A stretch of 62,249 nucleotides of DNA, from the NCBI RefSeq assembly GCF_028330525.1, contig NZ_JAQMSD010000342.1:1-62249 (forward strand). Reading direction: 5' to 3'. Source of the stretch: Spirulina sp. CS-785/01 (GTDB taxonomy: Bacteria > Cyanobacteriota > Cyanobacteriia > Cyanobacteriales > Spirulinaceae). The notes under the pieces are model-generated. The model saw nothing but the letters and a program-made list of their open reading frames with translations. It ran no database searches and was not told where the DNA came from. Position 1 is the stretch's first letter. The number at the start of each line of letters is the position of its first letter. Position numbers and translations under genes: made by a program. This document shows positions 37,774-47,083 of the stretch, in pieces.

Positions 37774-38586
37774 TCAATTCTCCAAAGTTAAAAACCGTTC
37801 TAACGCTTCAACCATACGCGGTGGCCAACGGCGGATATGTTCCAGCCAATCTAAGTTTTGATAGCGGGAGTCAATGCCAATAGCAGACACCCAGTTACTT
37901 TCGGCTTCTCCCTGCATTCCCTGTTCCCATAATACGGCGGTTAAGGCAGCCCGGGCATCGGGGAACATGGGGTATTTGCGGACAATATTACGGAGGTTAC
38001 GGAGGGCGGTTTGGGTTTGCCCGGTTTGGTATTGGATGAGGGCAGCGTTGGCCCGGGCAAAGGCAAAGTCGGGGGCGAGTTCAACGGCTTTTTGATAGTC
38101 TCTCAGGGCCGCTTCCCAGTTTCCTTGGCCGGCTTTGGCATTGCCTCGGTTATTGTAGGCGAGGGGGTCTTCTGGGGTGAGGTCTAGGACTTTTTCGTAG
38201 TCTGCGATGGCTTTATCCCATTCTCCCAGTCCTTCGTAGGCAATACCCCGGTTGAGGTAAGGATCAGGGGCATTGGGGGCCAGTTCGATGGCTTGGTTAA
38301 AATCTGCGATCGCCGCCTCTAATTTATTCTGACTCACTCGCGTATTCCCCCGATTACTCCACACCGCCGGATTGGTAGGAAACGCCTCGATCAATTCCCC
38401 CCAAATCGCCTCCGCTTTCTCGAAATCCCCCTGTTCAACCGCTTCTATAGCTTCTCCCGCCCGTTTTTCCCCCGCTTGTAACTGTTCCACCGTAAACGCT
38501 GCGGGGGCCGGAGGTTTCGCCCAAGCGGGAGACATCCCCCCCAAGAATATCCCCACACACAACACCAACACCAACCCAAATTTCAT
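37774..38586 (-). CDS. Exported TPR-repeat protein
   Basis: A 270-residue protein from the ATG at 38586, chosen because AGGAGAG lies about 8 bases upstream; a longer frame to 38646 lacks this. A signal peptide (about 1-25, ending SPAWA) precedes tandem tetratricopeptide repeats with the pattern AVWSNRGNTRVSQNKLEAAIADFNQA (first 20 positions shown by key residues N, G, A). Similar units PYLNRGIAYEGLGEWDKAI and AYNNRGNAKAGQGNWEAAL follow. TPR arrays mediate protein-protein contacts, here in the periplasm or thylakoid lumen. The partner is unknown. Confidence 0.85.
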   Translation of the reverse strand: MKFGLVLVLCVGIFLGGMSPAWAKPPAPAAFTVEQLQAGEKRAGEAIEAVEQGDFEKAEAIWGELIEAFPTNPAVWSNRGNTRVSQNKLEAAIADFNQAIELAPNAPDPYLNRGIAYEGLGEWDKAIADYEKVLDLTPEDPLAYNNRGNAKAGQGNWEAALRDYQKAVELAPDFAFARANAALIQYQTGQTQTALRNLRNIVRKYPMFPDARAALTAVLWEQGMQGEAESNWVSAIGIDSRYQNLDWLEHIRRWPPRMVEALERFLTLEN

Positions 38587-38639
38587 CAAATACTCTCCTA
38601 ATAGCCGTTGCATACTTAACATTCTCTCTACTTTGCCTT

Positions 38640-38966
38640 TTAACACAACATCAGACGAATTTTGCTCGAAAACGCTTCATCAAGTCGCTCTAGAATCGTA
38701 AATTGGCGATCCAATTCAGTAATTTCTAGCATATAGCGAACCGTAGGTTTCACATTCAGTAAATACAACAAACAGCTATGCTTTTTAGCCGCCCGACGAA
38801 TCCCCATCAGTGCAGTTAAGCCAAAATGATTCACCGAATTAACTTGCACTAAATCAATCACCCAAGCAGAGGGTTCTGAAGGGGGCAGCAAATTCAACAC
38901 TTTTTGTTGCAACAGAGAAGCCCCGCGAATATCCAAATCTCGCTGAGGACGTAATACAATATTCAT
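38640..38966 (-). CDS. STAS domain protein (anti-sigma factor antagonist-like)
   Basis: A single STAS domain of 108 residues from the ATG at 38966. The protein begins MNIVLRPQRDLDIRGASLLQ; the strand VIDLVQVNSVNHFGLTALMG carries the position where SpoIIAA-type antagonists have a phosphorylated Ser. Here the DxxxVxxVNHFG pattern gives Asn-His instead of the usual Asp-Ser, so regulation by Ser phosphorylation at the classical site is doubtful. It is divergent from the gene at 38985, 18 bp between starts. Confidence 0.78.
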   Translation of the reverse strand: MNIVLRPQRDLDIRGASLLQQKVLNLLPPSEPSAWVIDLVQVNSVNHFGLTALMGIRRAAKKHSCLLYLLNVKPTVRYMLEITELDRQFTILERLDEAFSSKIRLMLC

Positions 38967-38984
38967 AAATACAATTTTATTCTG

Positions 38985-40238
38985 ATGTCGCCTCAATCCC
39001 AACCAACCCCCCAAAAAACAAAAACTCAAGGATGTGGATGCGGGAGTATTCCCTTCTCTCTCATTTTATTATTATTGGGACTAGGGTATGGGGGCTATTG
39101 GTGGTTAACGGAAAAACAACAAGTTAAACTGAGTCGTTTGCTACCGGAGAAGCTACAACAGGCCATGCCCGCTTTAATGTCTGTTCTCGATTATTCTACA
39201 GTAGAACCTTCACCTGTTGCCAATTCTCCTAATGTAACTACTCCTCCCCCTCCTTCTCCCAGTCCATCCCCCACCCCCTCCGTTTCCCCCCAACTCCCCA
39301 CTCCTTCCCCCACTCCTTCCCCAACTCCCCAAGCAACTCCCCAAACCCCTTGGCATAAAAAAGAAATTCGGGGCATTTATTTAAGTCGCTATCAAGTCAC
39401 CAATAATGCCGATGAAGCCACCATTCGGGAAAGAGTTCGTTATTACAAATCTAAAGGATTTAATACTATTATTCACGGAGTTTGGGGCAATGGCTGTACC
39501 ATGTATCAAAGTCAAGTCATGCAGCAAAAATTGGGCTTTTCCAGTTGTCCTAACCAGTTTCAAAACCAATGGTTAACTTGGCTCATTGATGAAGCCCATA
39601 AACAGGACATGGAAGTTCACGCCTATTTTGAGAAAGGCATTAAAATTGATAAAAATAGCCCTATTTTTGATTTAGCGGTTTCTCGTAAATGGCTAGTCCC
39701 TGGCATTGATAAAACCTATAGTGACATTAATCATTACGTTCTCGATGTAGAAATTCCAGAAATTGCAGAATTTTTTAAAAATATCCTCGTTGAATTTGTC
39801 CAAAAATACCCTGAAATTGATGCCGTTCAATGGGATGATTATTTAGGCTATCACGCCGAATTACCGGGAAATGTTGACCGAACCAAGCACTTAACCAACT
39901 TTGTGCAAACCTTAATTACAGAAATGAAAAAAGCCAATAATACCGTCAGTTTTGATCTCTGTCATCATAACCCCTATTGGGCTAAACGCTATTTTGCAGC
40001 AGATTGGAAAAACTGGAATGTAGATCGGGTTTTCATTCAATCTTATCATGAAAATGACCGTAATTTCCGAGCGGAATTAAAATACGCCGAAAATTATCAA
40101 GGAATCGCCATTAGTGAAAGACAATTCAATCGTTTAGATGAATTAATTAACAACCAAAACCTAAAAAGTATTTTAGTGTTCCCCATCTCCGGAAAACCTA
40201 AAAAAGCCGCTTCAAAAGTGAATCAACTCATACAATAA
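38985..40238 (+). CDS. Membrane-anchored GHL10-like hydrolase
   Basis: A 417-residue protein. Residues 20-45 form a membrane anchor after a Cys-rich GCGCGS stretch. A Pro/Ser/Thr-rich spacer (about 72-123) follows, then a GHL10-like TIM-barrel domain: EIRGIYLSRYQVTNN, FNTIIHGVWGNGC, DMEVHAYFEKGIKI, IDAVQWDDYLGYH and TVSFDLCHHNPYWA. The acidic pair in QWDDYLG lies where the first paralogue (2360) has FDYIRYP. It probably acts on a cell-wall or sheath polysaccharide in the periplasm, but the substrate is unknown. Confidence 0.8.
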   Translation: MSPQSQPTPQKTKTQGCGCGSIPFSLILLLLGLGYGGYWWLTEKQQVKLSRLLPEKLQQAMPALMSVLDYSTVEPSPVANSPNVTTPPPPSPSPSPTPSVSPQLPTPSPTPSPTPQATPQTPWHKKEIRGIYLSRYQVTNNADEATIRERVRYYKSKGFNTIIHGVWGNGCTMYQSQVMQQKLGFSSCPNQFQNQWLTWLIDEAHKQDMEVHAYFEKGIKIDKNSPIFDLAVSRKWLVPGIDKTYSDINHYVLDVEIPEIAEFFKNILVEFVQKYPEIDAVQWDDYLGYHAELPGNVDRTKHLTNFVQTLITEMKKANNTVSFDLCHHNPYWAKRYFAADWKNWNVDRVFIQSYHENDRNFRAELKYAENYQGIAISERQFNRLDELINNQNLKSILVFPISGKPKKAASKVNQLIQ

Positions 40239-40387
40239 TCTAATTCTATAAGTTCGTAGTAAGCTCTAAAGAGCTTACATAACTTATAATAAACAGATAT
40301 CAACTAAGCTAAAACACTTTTAAACTGGTTTTCTTCAAGCGAGCAAAAAATACTCTAATCCCTTTCCCTATTCCCTCCTATCACATA

Positions 40388-40411
40388 CCAATTTAAATGT
40401 ACAACAGCTTA
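40388..40411. repeat. Inverted partial copy of the AAGCTGT repeat
   Basis: The complement of CCAATTTAAATG...AACAGCTTA reads TAAGCTGTTGTACATTTAAA, matching the first 24 bases of the repeats at 11776 and 12004 with two differences. This supports a dispersed family. Confidence 0.65.
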
Positions 40412-40485
40412 TCAACATTCCGAAGTTTATCTTAACTCCTTCACTTAACTCGCATTTTCCGCCAAGGCCATCTCAGAAGTCGATC

Positions 40486-40591
40486 AACCCGTTTTAACGG
40501 GTTTCAGCTATTAGCCTTGGGTTTTAACCCAAGGCATATACTATTACCCATTGAAATTGGGATACCGTAGCGACCAAGATGGTCGCACTAC
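40486..40591. repeat. Cluster of three hairpin repeats
   Basis: Three consecutive inverted repeats (40486-40503, 40514-40535, 40567-40591) lie downstream of the convergent GHL10 and TPS-CHAT genes. The middle one shares its core with the hairpin after gatB (8032-8059). They could jointly terminate transcription from both sides. Confidence 0.6.
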
Positions 40592-40654
40592 AGGATTTCT
40601 GGACTTCTTAATGTTTGAGTTTAGATGATGAACAGCTTACTGATCACTGATCAT

Positions 40655-43600
40655 CTACCAAGGAGTGCCCACCAAAGTAAACGCACTCCAAAAATAGGGA
40701 TGCGTAAACGCTAAATCCCCTAACTCCGCCAACTCCGGCGTTAACGGGAAACGGCCTTGGGGAGTAACTAACATCTCATCCTCAAACACAACCTCCCCCC
40801 GCATCATTGCTAACTGAGACTCTCGTAAGGCTTGAGCTTTAATAGGAGACTCATCGAGAAACTCATAAAACGTCGTCATTAACCCCATAGTCCCCGCATC
40901 ATTAGAATACCAAAGACTGCCTAACGCTGATTTGACCCCTGCCATCACCGCTAACCCGGCAAACCCTAACTCCGCTTCCGCACTACCGATCGCAGTTCGA
41001 CAGGCACTTAACACTAATAACTCCACCTTCGGATTATGTAAACTTAACTCCCGTAATTCATCTAGACTTAACGTGCGATCGCCCAATTGAATATAAGAAT
41101 CCTGGGGACTCCCAGAGCGAAATGTCCCATGAGTCGCCAAATGGACAATCCCATAAGGCTTATCCTGACGGGCCTCAATTAACCGTTGTTGCGTAAACCC
41201 CTCATTCAAATAAGACTCACCCGGCCACAACTCATTCGTTAAAACATCCAACTCCATCGACACCGCCGGAAGGGGAGGCAAATCACTATTTTCCGTCTTC
41301 TCAAACTCATCCATCCCCATGGCCAACACATTCATCTCTCGAACATCAGCATAACTCAAATCCGCCAGAGCTAAACTCGGCATCAGCGAAACACTATAAC
41401 GTTCAATTAAAAACTGCTCCCCATCATATAACGCCGCCAGAGGAATTAACCGCAGTCCCTCATCCAACAAATAAGTCAGATGAGTAATCTCATACTCCTC
41501 TAAAGTCTCCTCAATGGGCGCAACCAACCAATCATAAAGTTTTTGGCCAGGGCCCAAATAATCCTCTCGATGGGCATTCGTCACCGTGCGGCGAAACTGT
41601 CGGGCCACCTTCACCGCCATTTCTTGACTCACCGGGACTTGATGGAGTTTCGGTTTCCCCTCCGCCGTAATCAACAGTAAATATAACTGATGCACCGCAT
41701 TAGGAGGAGGGTTGGCGGCATCATCCACCTCAAACAACGGCACAAACAGCGCGTAAATCATCGCTGGTTTTTGCCCCGTGGCCTCAGTCACCTCTCGGAG
41801 ACGCTCTTGCAAGTTAACAAGCGTTAAATTCACTCGCTCATCGTCTTCCTCAGACGCACCAAAGAAATTACGAAACCCTCCCGACTCCGAAAGAGCTTTA
41901 TTGGCCGCGCTAGACGTGAAATAGTCCGCAAACTGACCGTTTAATTTCGCTTCAAAGGCTTGTAATGCAGCTTCTCCGGACTGTTGGCTAGTGATTAAGT
42001 CCCAAGGGGTATTGAAGACAAAATTGGCTGCAAAGTGAAAATCAATGGGGTTAAAATTGGGCAAGTCCGGGGTAAATGGACTCCCAGGAGGAGGAGAAGA
42101 AACAGGAGTTTTTCCAGGAGAGGGAGAAGGGGAAGGACTCGGAGGAAGAGGAGGAATAGGTGCAGCCACACTAATAATGCCGAGATTACCCGTTTGATAG
42201 GTGTAAAGGAAATCTTGCAACGGGTTAAGCGTCACTTCTCCCGTAGTCACTGCCGCCATTGTGCCGTTTACAGAGGCATCTCCCACCCGAAATGGCGTAA
42301 TACCTGCCCCACCATGGCGGAGGGTTAAATTCCCCCCCTGAGTCCCCCCTGCACTGGATAAACTGGCCAGGACTCCCTTTTGATCAGTGAATGTTCCCAC
42401 CCCTTGGAAAAATTGCTCTGTGGTGACGGCTATTGTGCCACCTTGTTGTCCCCCTTGACTGTTGAGAGTTTGTACTTGGATATTCCCAGGGGCAGTGAGA
42501 CTAATATTGCCCCCTGTAGTAGCATTCTCAGTGTTAATATTTCCTGTAGTAATCGTTCCGCTTTGACTGGTTAAACTCACCCCACGCCCCGAATTAAGAA
42601 TATCTTGGGTAATAATATTTTGTTGAGCATTAAGGGTAATCGTTGCGTCATCCGCCCCCGTAAGCGTATAACCTGCCGTGTTGATGGACGCTCCCCGCAA
42701 CCTTACAGGGTCCACAAACGTCATATCTTCAGCAAACGTAAGGGGACTACTATTTTGTCCCAATATTCTCTCACCAAAGCCATTTTGCACCCTAGCTAAA
42801 TCATTAGCATCTAAGTTAAGGGTATTATCCGCCACCGTCCCCCCCAAGGTCATAGTTTGAGTCGGAGAGAGAGGCTTAACGGTCAGCGTACCACTGCCCG
42901 TGAGTTGGCTTGTTCCCGTGAGGTCAATTTCATCGGCTGTGAGGCTGAGAGCCTGTTCCCCTTGTAGGATGCTATCCTCTACTGTAATGCCCAAATTACT
43001 AGGGCTACTGCCTTCTAGGGCAACATTACCATGGGTGGCATTAATTTGGGCCCCATTGTTGAGACGAATGCCTTGGTTGTTGGCTGTTCCCGTCCCCCCC
43101 GTCCCCGTAAGACGCACCGTTCCAGTTTGGGTGGTGAGAGATGTTCCGGCACTGCGTAGCCACACCCCGTAGTTAAACCCGGCATTATCCCCCCCTTGAC
43201 CATTGAGAATAATATCCCCTTGTTCCGTGCTGATAGTCGTCCCATCGCGTAAATGCACTCCACTATCATTGTTTGTACTTCCCCCTTGACCCTCAATAAA
43301 AACTTGTCCTGTTCCCGTGGTGGTCAGTTGGGAGTTGACAATATTAACCCCGTGGGCATTAACAAAGGCATTTCCCCCTTGGCCGCGTAGGGAAATATTA
43401 CCGCTTCCCGCATTTAAGGTCGTGTCATTTAAGTTAATACCATTGGCATTGGTAACAAGCCCACCTGGGTTGGTTGCAGGGTTGGCGGTGGGGTCGTTTC
43501 CTCCCCCCATAATAATATCACCGCCGTTGGTGGAGATCACTGAACCCGCAGTGAAGCCAATAGTGCCGCCAGTATTATCGGTATTGGCATTAAAAATAAC

Positions 43601-45148
43601 ACTCAGACCATCCCCACCCGCCACAGAATCGAAAATTTGTCCATTGAACGTAATATCATTTTTGGCTTCTAAGGTGAGGCTTCTCCCCGTCCCAATGCCG
43701 TCATAGTCGAGGTGAGCGTCTGCATCCCAAGTGATACTATCATTGGCTTGTAGGGTGACAGAACTACTGGCTAATAAGGTTTCTAGGGTATCAACCCCAA
43801 TAGTTTGATCTCCGGGGTTTTCGGTATAGTCCCAAAGGCCATCTCCCACTGTACCGGGGTCGGTGGCATTGTTTTCAATGGTAATGTTGTTGGGGTCGAG
43901 TAACAGTTGTCCGGCCTCTCCCAAGGGGGCAGAGGTGTCCACATGGCCGCGAAATATAAGGGTTTCCTTGCCACTCACTTCTACAAACCCCCCGTCGGAG
44001 TTGGTTTGGGTGGCACTGCCTCTGGCGGTTATGTCTCCGTAAAAGCGGGTGGTGTCATCAGCCCAAACCAGGACTCGGCCTGCATCTCCCCCGTCTAGGG
44101 CATCGGCGGTTATGCTGGAGTTGGGACTAATATAGGTTTGGGTGGCGTTGGGGATATTACCTTGGCCTTGGTAGTCCCCTCCTATGCGAACTACTCCCCC
44201 TCCGTTGAGTCCAGAGGCGTTAATATTTGCCCCCACCAGTCCCACTTGTTCCCCTAACAGGTTAATTTCTCCTCCGGTTGTCCCTTGGCTGTCTAATGTC
44301 CCGGAAACGAGGGTTGTTCCCGCGTCTTCGGGGAGGGGAATATCTGGGGGGTTGATGTCGCTTCCGGTGAGGAGGGTGGGTAAGTCGAGGGGGGTGACGG
44401 GGATAACTTCTCCGTTGAGGTTTCTGGGGGGTTCTATTTCGAGGCTGAGGAGGTGGCCGTCTTGGGAGAGACGGACGCGGGAGGTGTTGGGGACGGCGGT
44501 GAGGGTAATATTGCCCCCAGGTGCGCTTATTTTGCCTGTATTGAGGACTGTTCCCCCTAGGAGGGTGATATTTTGGTCTGGGGTAACGCTTAATTCTCCG
44601 GCGTTGATGATGGGGGATGGTTGGTTGAGATCAAAGGCAAATTGGCTCGGTGTGCCGATTAAGGTTTGATAGTCATTGTCCCCCCAGGCGTTGAACCAAT
44701 GACCGTTGGCAAAGCCTATTCCGGTGGCGGTGGTGGCGAGAAAGTCTCCGGGGACGTTGAGACGGGCATTGTTGCCAAAGACAATGCCTGCGGGGTTCAT
44801 GAGGTATAAGTTGCTCTGGCCTCCGATGACTTGAATTAAGCCGTTAATTGAGGATGGGTCGCCCCCAATGACGCGGGCTAAAATGTTATTAATTTCTGGT
44901 GAAGAAAGAAAATTGGCGACTTGTTCGGGGGAGAGGCCGAACTGTTGGAAACTATGAAAAAGGTTGGCCCCATCTTGGGAGAGTGTTCCCCCTTGAATTT
45001 CTAGGGTTTGTCCTTGTACATTGATAGTTGTACCTGTCCCGTCTGGGGCTGGGGTAACGGTTTGGGGGTGGGCGACTAATGGGACAGTATTAGCTCCGAG
45101 CCAACCCAGAAACGCGAGACTTAATGAGTGACTAGCGGAGAGTTTCAT
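40655..45148 (-). CDS. Secreted TPS adhesin fused to a CHAT peptidase
   Basis: A 1497-residue protein. A signal peptide (about 1-28) is followed by a two-partner-secretion/filamentous haemagglutinin N-terminal domain (about 30-260) with NVQGQTLEIQGG, SIINGLIQVIGG-like SSINGLIQVIGGQSNLYLMN and NPAGIVFG. A long Gly/Thr/Asn-rich beta-helix (about 260-1010) comes next, then a proline-rich hinge (PPLPPSPSPSPSPGK), then a C-terminal CHAT domain (about 1150-1497). The caspase-like dyad is His1340 (HLATHGTF) and Cys1383 (LSACRTAIG). It is probably exported through a TpsB porin not in this window, placing a caspase-fold protease on the surface or outside. Such fusions occur in cyanobacteria; their role is unknown. 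Confidence 0.9.
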   Translation of the reverse strand: MKLSASHSLSLAFLGWLGANTVPLVAHPQTVTPAPDGTGTTINVQGQTLEIQGGTLSQDGANLFHSFQQFGLSPEQVANFLSSPEINNILARVIGGDPSSINGLIQVIGGQSNLYLMNPAGIVFGNNARLNVPGDFLATTATGIGFANGHWFNAWGDNDYQTLIGTPSQFAFDLNQPSPIINAGELSVTPDQNITLLGGTVLNTGKISAPGGNITLTAVPNTSRVRLSQDGHLLSLEIEPPRNLNGEVIPVTPLDLPTLLTGSDINPPDIPLPEDAGTTLVSGTLDSQGTTGGEINLLGEQVGLVGANINASGLNGGGVVRIGGDYQGQGNIPNATQTYISPNSSITADALDGGDAGRVLVWADDTTRFYGDITARGSATQTNSDGGFVEVSGKETLIFRGHVDTSAPLGEAGQLLLDPNNITIENNATDPGTVGDGLWDYTENPGDQTIGVDTLETLLASSSVTLQANDSITWDADAHLDYDGIGTGRSLTLEAKNDITFNGQIFDSVAGGDGLSVIFNANTDNTGGTIGFTAGSVISTNGGDIIMGGGNDPTANPATNPGGLVTNANGINLNDTTLNAGSGNISLRGQGGNAFVNAHGVNIVNSQLTTTGTGQVFIEGQGGSTNNDSGVHLRDGTTISTEQGDIILNGQGGDNAGFNYGVWLRSAGTSLTTQTGTVRLTGTGGTGTANNQGIRLNNGAQINATHGNVALEGSSPSNLGITVEDSILQGEQALSLTADEIDLTGTSQLTGSGTLTVKPLSPTQTMTLGGTVADNTLNLDANDLARVQNGFGERILGQNSSPLTFAEDMTFVDPVRLRGASINTAGYTLTGADDATITLNAQQNIITQDILNSGRGVSLTSQSGTITTGNINTENATTGGNISLTAPGNIQVQTLNSQGGQQGGTIAVTTEQFFQGVGTFTDQKGVLASLSSAGGTQGGNLTLRHGGAGITPFRVGDASVNGTMAAVTTGEVTLNPLQDFLYTYQTGNLGIISVAAPIPPLPPSPSPSPSPGKTPVSSPPPGSPFTPDLPNFNPIDFHFAANFVFNTPWDLITSQQSGEAALQAFEAKLNGQFADYFTSSAANKALSESGGFRNFFGASEEDDERVNLTLVNLQERLREVTEATGQKPAMIYALFVPLFEVDDAANPPPNAVHQLYLLLITAEGKPKLHQVPVSQEMAVKVARQFRRTVTNAHREDYLGPGQKLYDWLVAPIEETLEEYEITHLTYLLDEGLRLIPLAALYDGEQFLIERYSVSLMPSLALADLSYADVREMNVLAMGMDEFEKTENSDLPPLPAVSMELDVLTNELWPGESYLNEGFTQQRLIEARQDKPYGIVHLATHGTFRSGSPQDSYIQLGDRTLSLDELRELSLHNPKVELLVLSACRTAIGSAEAELGFAGLAVMAGVKSALGSLWYSNDAGTMGLMTTFYEFLDESPIKAQALRESQLAMMRGEVVFEDEMLVTPQGRFPLTPELAELGDLAFTHPYFWSAFTLVGTPW

Positions 45149-45585
45149 GGTTTATGATACCAAGGCTATTGAGTTGTTGGTCTGTGCGCACCCCTATTTT
45201 TATTTTAATGCTATATTAGAAGGATACCTGAAAATAAAGTCCTACATTTTGCGTAATTTAAGGTCTTTTTTTGAGGGGAATTCATTCAGTGAATGTGTTT
45301 AGGTGGTTCTCGAAAAGTTGAGTCACAATTGGTTATTTTTGGACTGGTTATTTTTGGACTGGTTATTTTTGGACTGGTTATTTTTGCACAGAACCAACAG
45401 GGTAAATTCGTAGATTCCGGTATTTTTTTCTTTACGTCACAAGAAATCCGTAGAATTACGGAGTTTTTTGGGGTGTAAAGTTACGTGATTCTACGGTTGC
45501 GTTTTGTTCATTGGTTCACGTGCAGGCCTTACAAGGGGGTAAGGTTTGCCCTCTTATATGGGTTTCCAAAAAAGGGTTAGTTGCT
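45149..45585. other. Intergenic region upstream of the TPS-CHAT gene
   Basis: A 437-base gap holding the 15-bp tandem repeat at 45331-45390 and, further on, AT-rich sequence with TACGG-containing direct repeats (GTAGAATTACGG, GTGATTCTACGG) near 45449-45496. No gene or RNA was recognised. Confidence 0.55.
45331..45390. repeat. 15-bp tandem repeat, four copies
   Basis: GGTTATTTTTGGACT is repeated four times head to tail, the last copy ending GGTTATTTTTGCACA. It creates a short artificial open frame of VIFGL repeats that is not a gene. It sits about 180 bp upstream of the TPS-CHAT start on the opposite sense. Confidence 0.9.
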
Positions 45586-46434
45586 TCAATGGGGTTTGGT
45601 TGCGGTGAGGACTCCAAACTGGACTAACCCTTTCTGATATCCTTGACTCATTAACCCTAGGGATAATGCTCCTTGGATGGTATCCCATCCGCTTTGGAAG
45701 AGTTGGACCCAGGCTTGGGGGTTAAGGGCCGATTCTATGACGATATCCCAAAAGGGGGCGACTGCGCTAGACCAGTCATCAACGCGCAGGTTTTGGAAGC
45801 CGCAGTTTTGCGCGATCGCGCGATATCCAGAAAGTGAGATAACATAGGGGAGATGATACACGCGATAAATCTCCTCTAAATGACGTTTTTCGGCCTCACT
45901 CAAGGGTAACATCTCTGTAGGCCGATGACACCAAGTAGCCAAAATAAAGCGGCCTCCTGGTTGTAACACCCGATAACAGTTTTGCAGAAACTTGCCTTTA
46001 TCGGGCATATGCTCCCCACTCTCCAGGGACCAGACTAAATCAAAACTTGCATCAGGGAAGGGCATCTCCAGAGCATTGGCCACCTGAAACGTTACCTGCT
46101 CGCTTAAATTCGCTGCTTTTGCCCGTTCCTTCGCTCTCTCACATTGTACCGGACTGAGGGTAATTCCTGTGGCCTCCGCCTGAAATTGTTTCGCCAAATA
46201 GAGGGTACTTCCCCCAATACCACAACCCACATCTACAATATTTTGGGCCGATGTCACCCCAGACCAAGCCAATAATTCCTGCATCAGCAAAATTTGCGCT
46301 TGTCTGCGTTCAATTTTATATCTCCCCGACTTCCCGTAATAGCCGTGGTGCATATGTTCTCCCCAAATTTGCTCCCATAACCCACTAGACGCATCATAGA
46401 ATTGTTTAATTTCTTCGTAAATGGGGAGTGTCAT
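45586..46434 (-). CDS. Gamma-tocopherol methyltransferase-like enzyme
   Basis: A class I SAM methyltransferase of 282 residues. The N-terminus IKQFYDASSGLWEQIWGEHMHHGYYG and the central VWSLESGEHMPDKGKFL and FILATWCHRP closely follow what I know of cyanobacterial gamma-tocopherol methyltransferase, which makes alpha-tocopherol. SAM motif I is IVDVGCGIGGSTLYLA. The plant and Synechocystis enzymes carry an N-terminal extension that is missing here. Related MPBQ or sterol-type methyltransferases are a less likely alternative. Confidence 0.8.
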   Translation of the reverse strand: MTLPIYEEIKQFYDASSGLWEQIWGEHMHHGYYGKSGRYKIERRQAQILLMQELLAWSGVTSAQNIVDVGCGIGGSTLYLAKQFQAEATGITLSPVQCERAKERAKAANLSEQVTFQVANALEMPFPDASFDLVWSLESGEHMPDKGKFLQNCYRVLQPGGRFILATWCHRPTEMLPLSEAEKRHLEEIYRVYHLPYVISLSGYRAIAQNCGFQNLRVDDWSSAVAPFWDIVIESALNPQAWVQLFQSGWDTIQGALSLGLMSQGYQKGLVQFGVLTATKPH

Positions 46435-46567
46435 AGGGGTTGGGGATAAATGGATAGCGGACTACTTTTTCGGTTTAACCCCACTCAAGACGGGAGAGAG
46501 GGACATTCTACTTGACTACAATACACTACACCGATGAGCCGTCATCATTCTACCTTGTCAGCCCGTC

Positions 46568-47083
46568 TTATTGCTCATGCTCATCGGCTAAATCATTTTG
46601 ACAGGTTTCTAAAATTTGGTTATCCATTTCGCTGAGTTCGTCGAGACGGTGTAATCCCTCTAAGCTGAAGTTATTGGCGTTAACAGTTTCAGTAGAGGCA
46701 ATTAACGCTGCGTTTTCAATAGCAATGGCGTGGGTATATTGTTCTTGAGTATAACTATCTGTCACGGTTAAAGCAAGTTGTCCCTCTTGGGGAGTCCCTA
46801 CAAAGCAGTCAAAGGAGGAACGAGGCTGATAAAATGCGCCAATGACGTTATTATCTTCTACAGTGAAGACGAGGTAAAATGCGCCAATTTGGCCAGCTTC
46901 GGGGGACTCTCCGTAGAGATAGGTCCCATCGGGAAGGTTGGTGCTGAGGGTTTTGGGTTGCTGTTCTACGCGGGCCACGTCGTCGGATGCTAAACTGGGA
47001 CTGGCACTAACACTCATCCCCAAGGCAACGATGGTGGCTGCTAATGTAGAAAGAACCGGACGAATTTTAATTGCTCTGAACAT
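46568..47083 (-). CDS. Hypothetical exported protein
   Basis: A 171-residue protein with a signal peptide (about 1-32, ending SLASDD). The mature part has DGTYLYGESPEAGQIGAFYL and IGAFYQPRSSFDCFVGT, a pattern I associate with small cyanobacterial exported proteins of unknown function. It has two cysteines that could pair, one in FDCFVG and one in ETCQND. The C-terminus is acidic. No domain is recognised. Confidence 0.65.
   Translation of the reverse strand: MFRAIKIRPVLSTLAATIVALGMSVSASPSLASDDVARVEQQPKTLSTNLPDGTYLYGESPEAGQIGAFYLVFTVEDNNVIGAFYQPRSSFDCFVGTPQEGQLALTVTDSYTQEQYTHAIAIENAALIASTETVNANNFSLEGLHRLDELSEMDNQILETCQNDLADEHEQ

Larger units (their letters stand above)
40239..40654. other. Intergenic region rich in palindromes
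   Basis: A 416-base gap with no gene. It has a hairpin GTAAGCTC...GAGCTTAC near 40257-40277, the AACCCGTTTTAACGGGTT palindrome at 40486-40503, the GCCTTGGG/CCCAAGGC palindrome at 40514-40535 and the GTAGCGACC/GGTCGCACTAC hairpin at 40567-40591. A relative of the 45-bp repeat (inverted) is at 40388-40411. Confidence 0.65.

Noticed and set aside
45293-45478. 61-codon open frame on the plus strand (VIFGL repeats)
   Set aside because: It is a translation of the 15-bp tandem repeat, with no ribosome binding site and no homology pattern.
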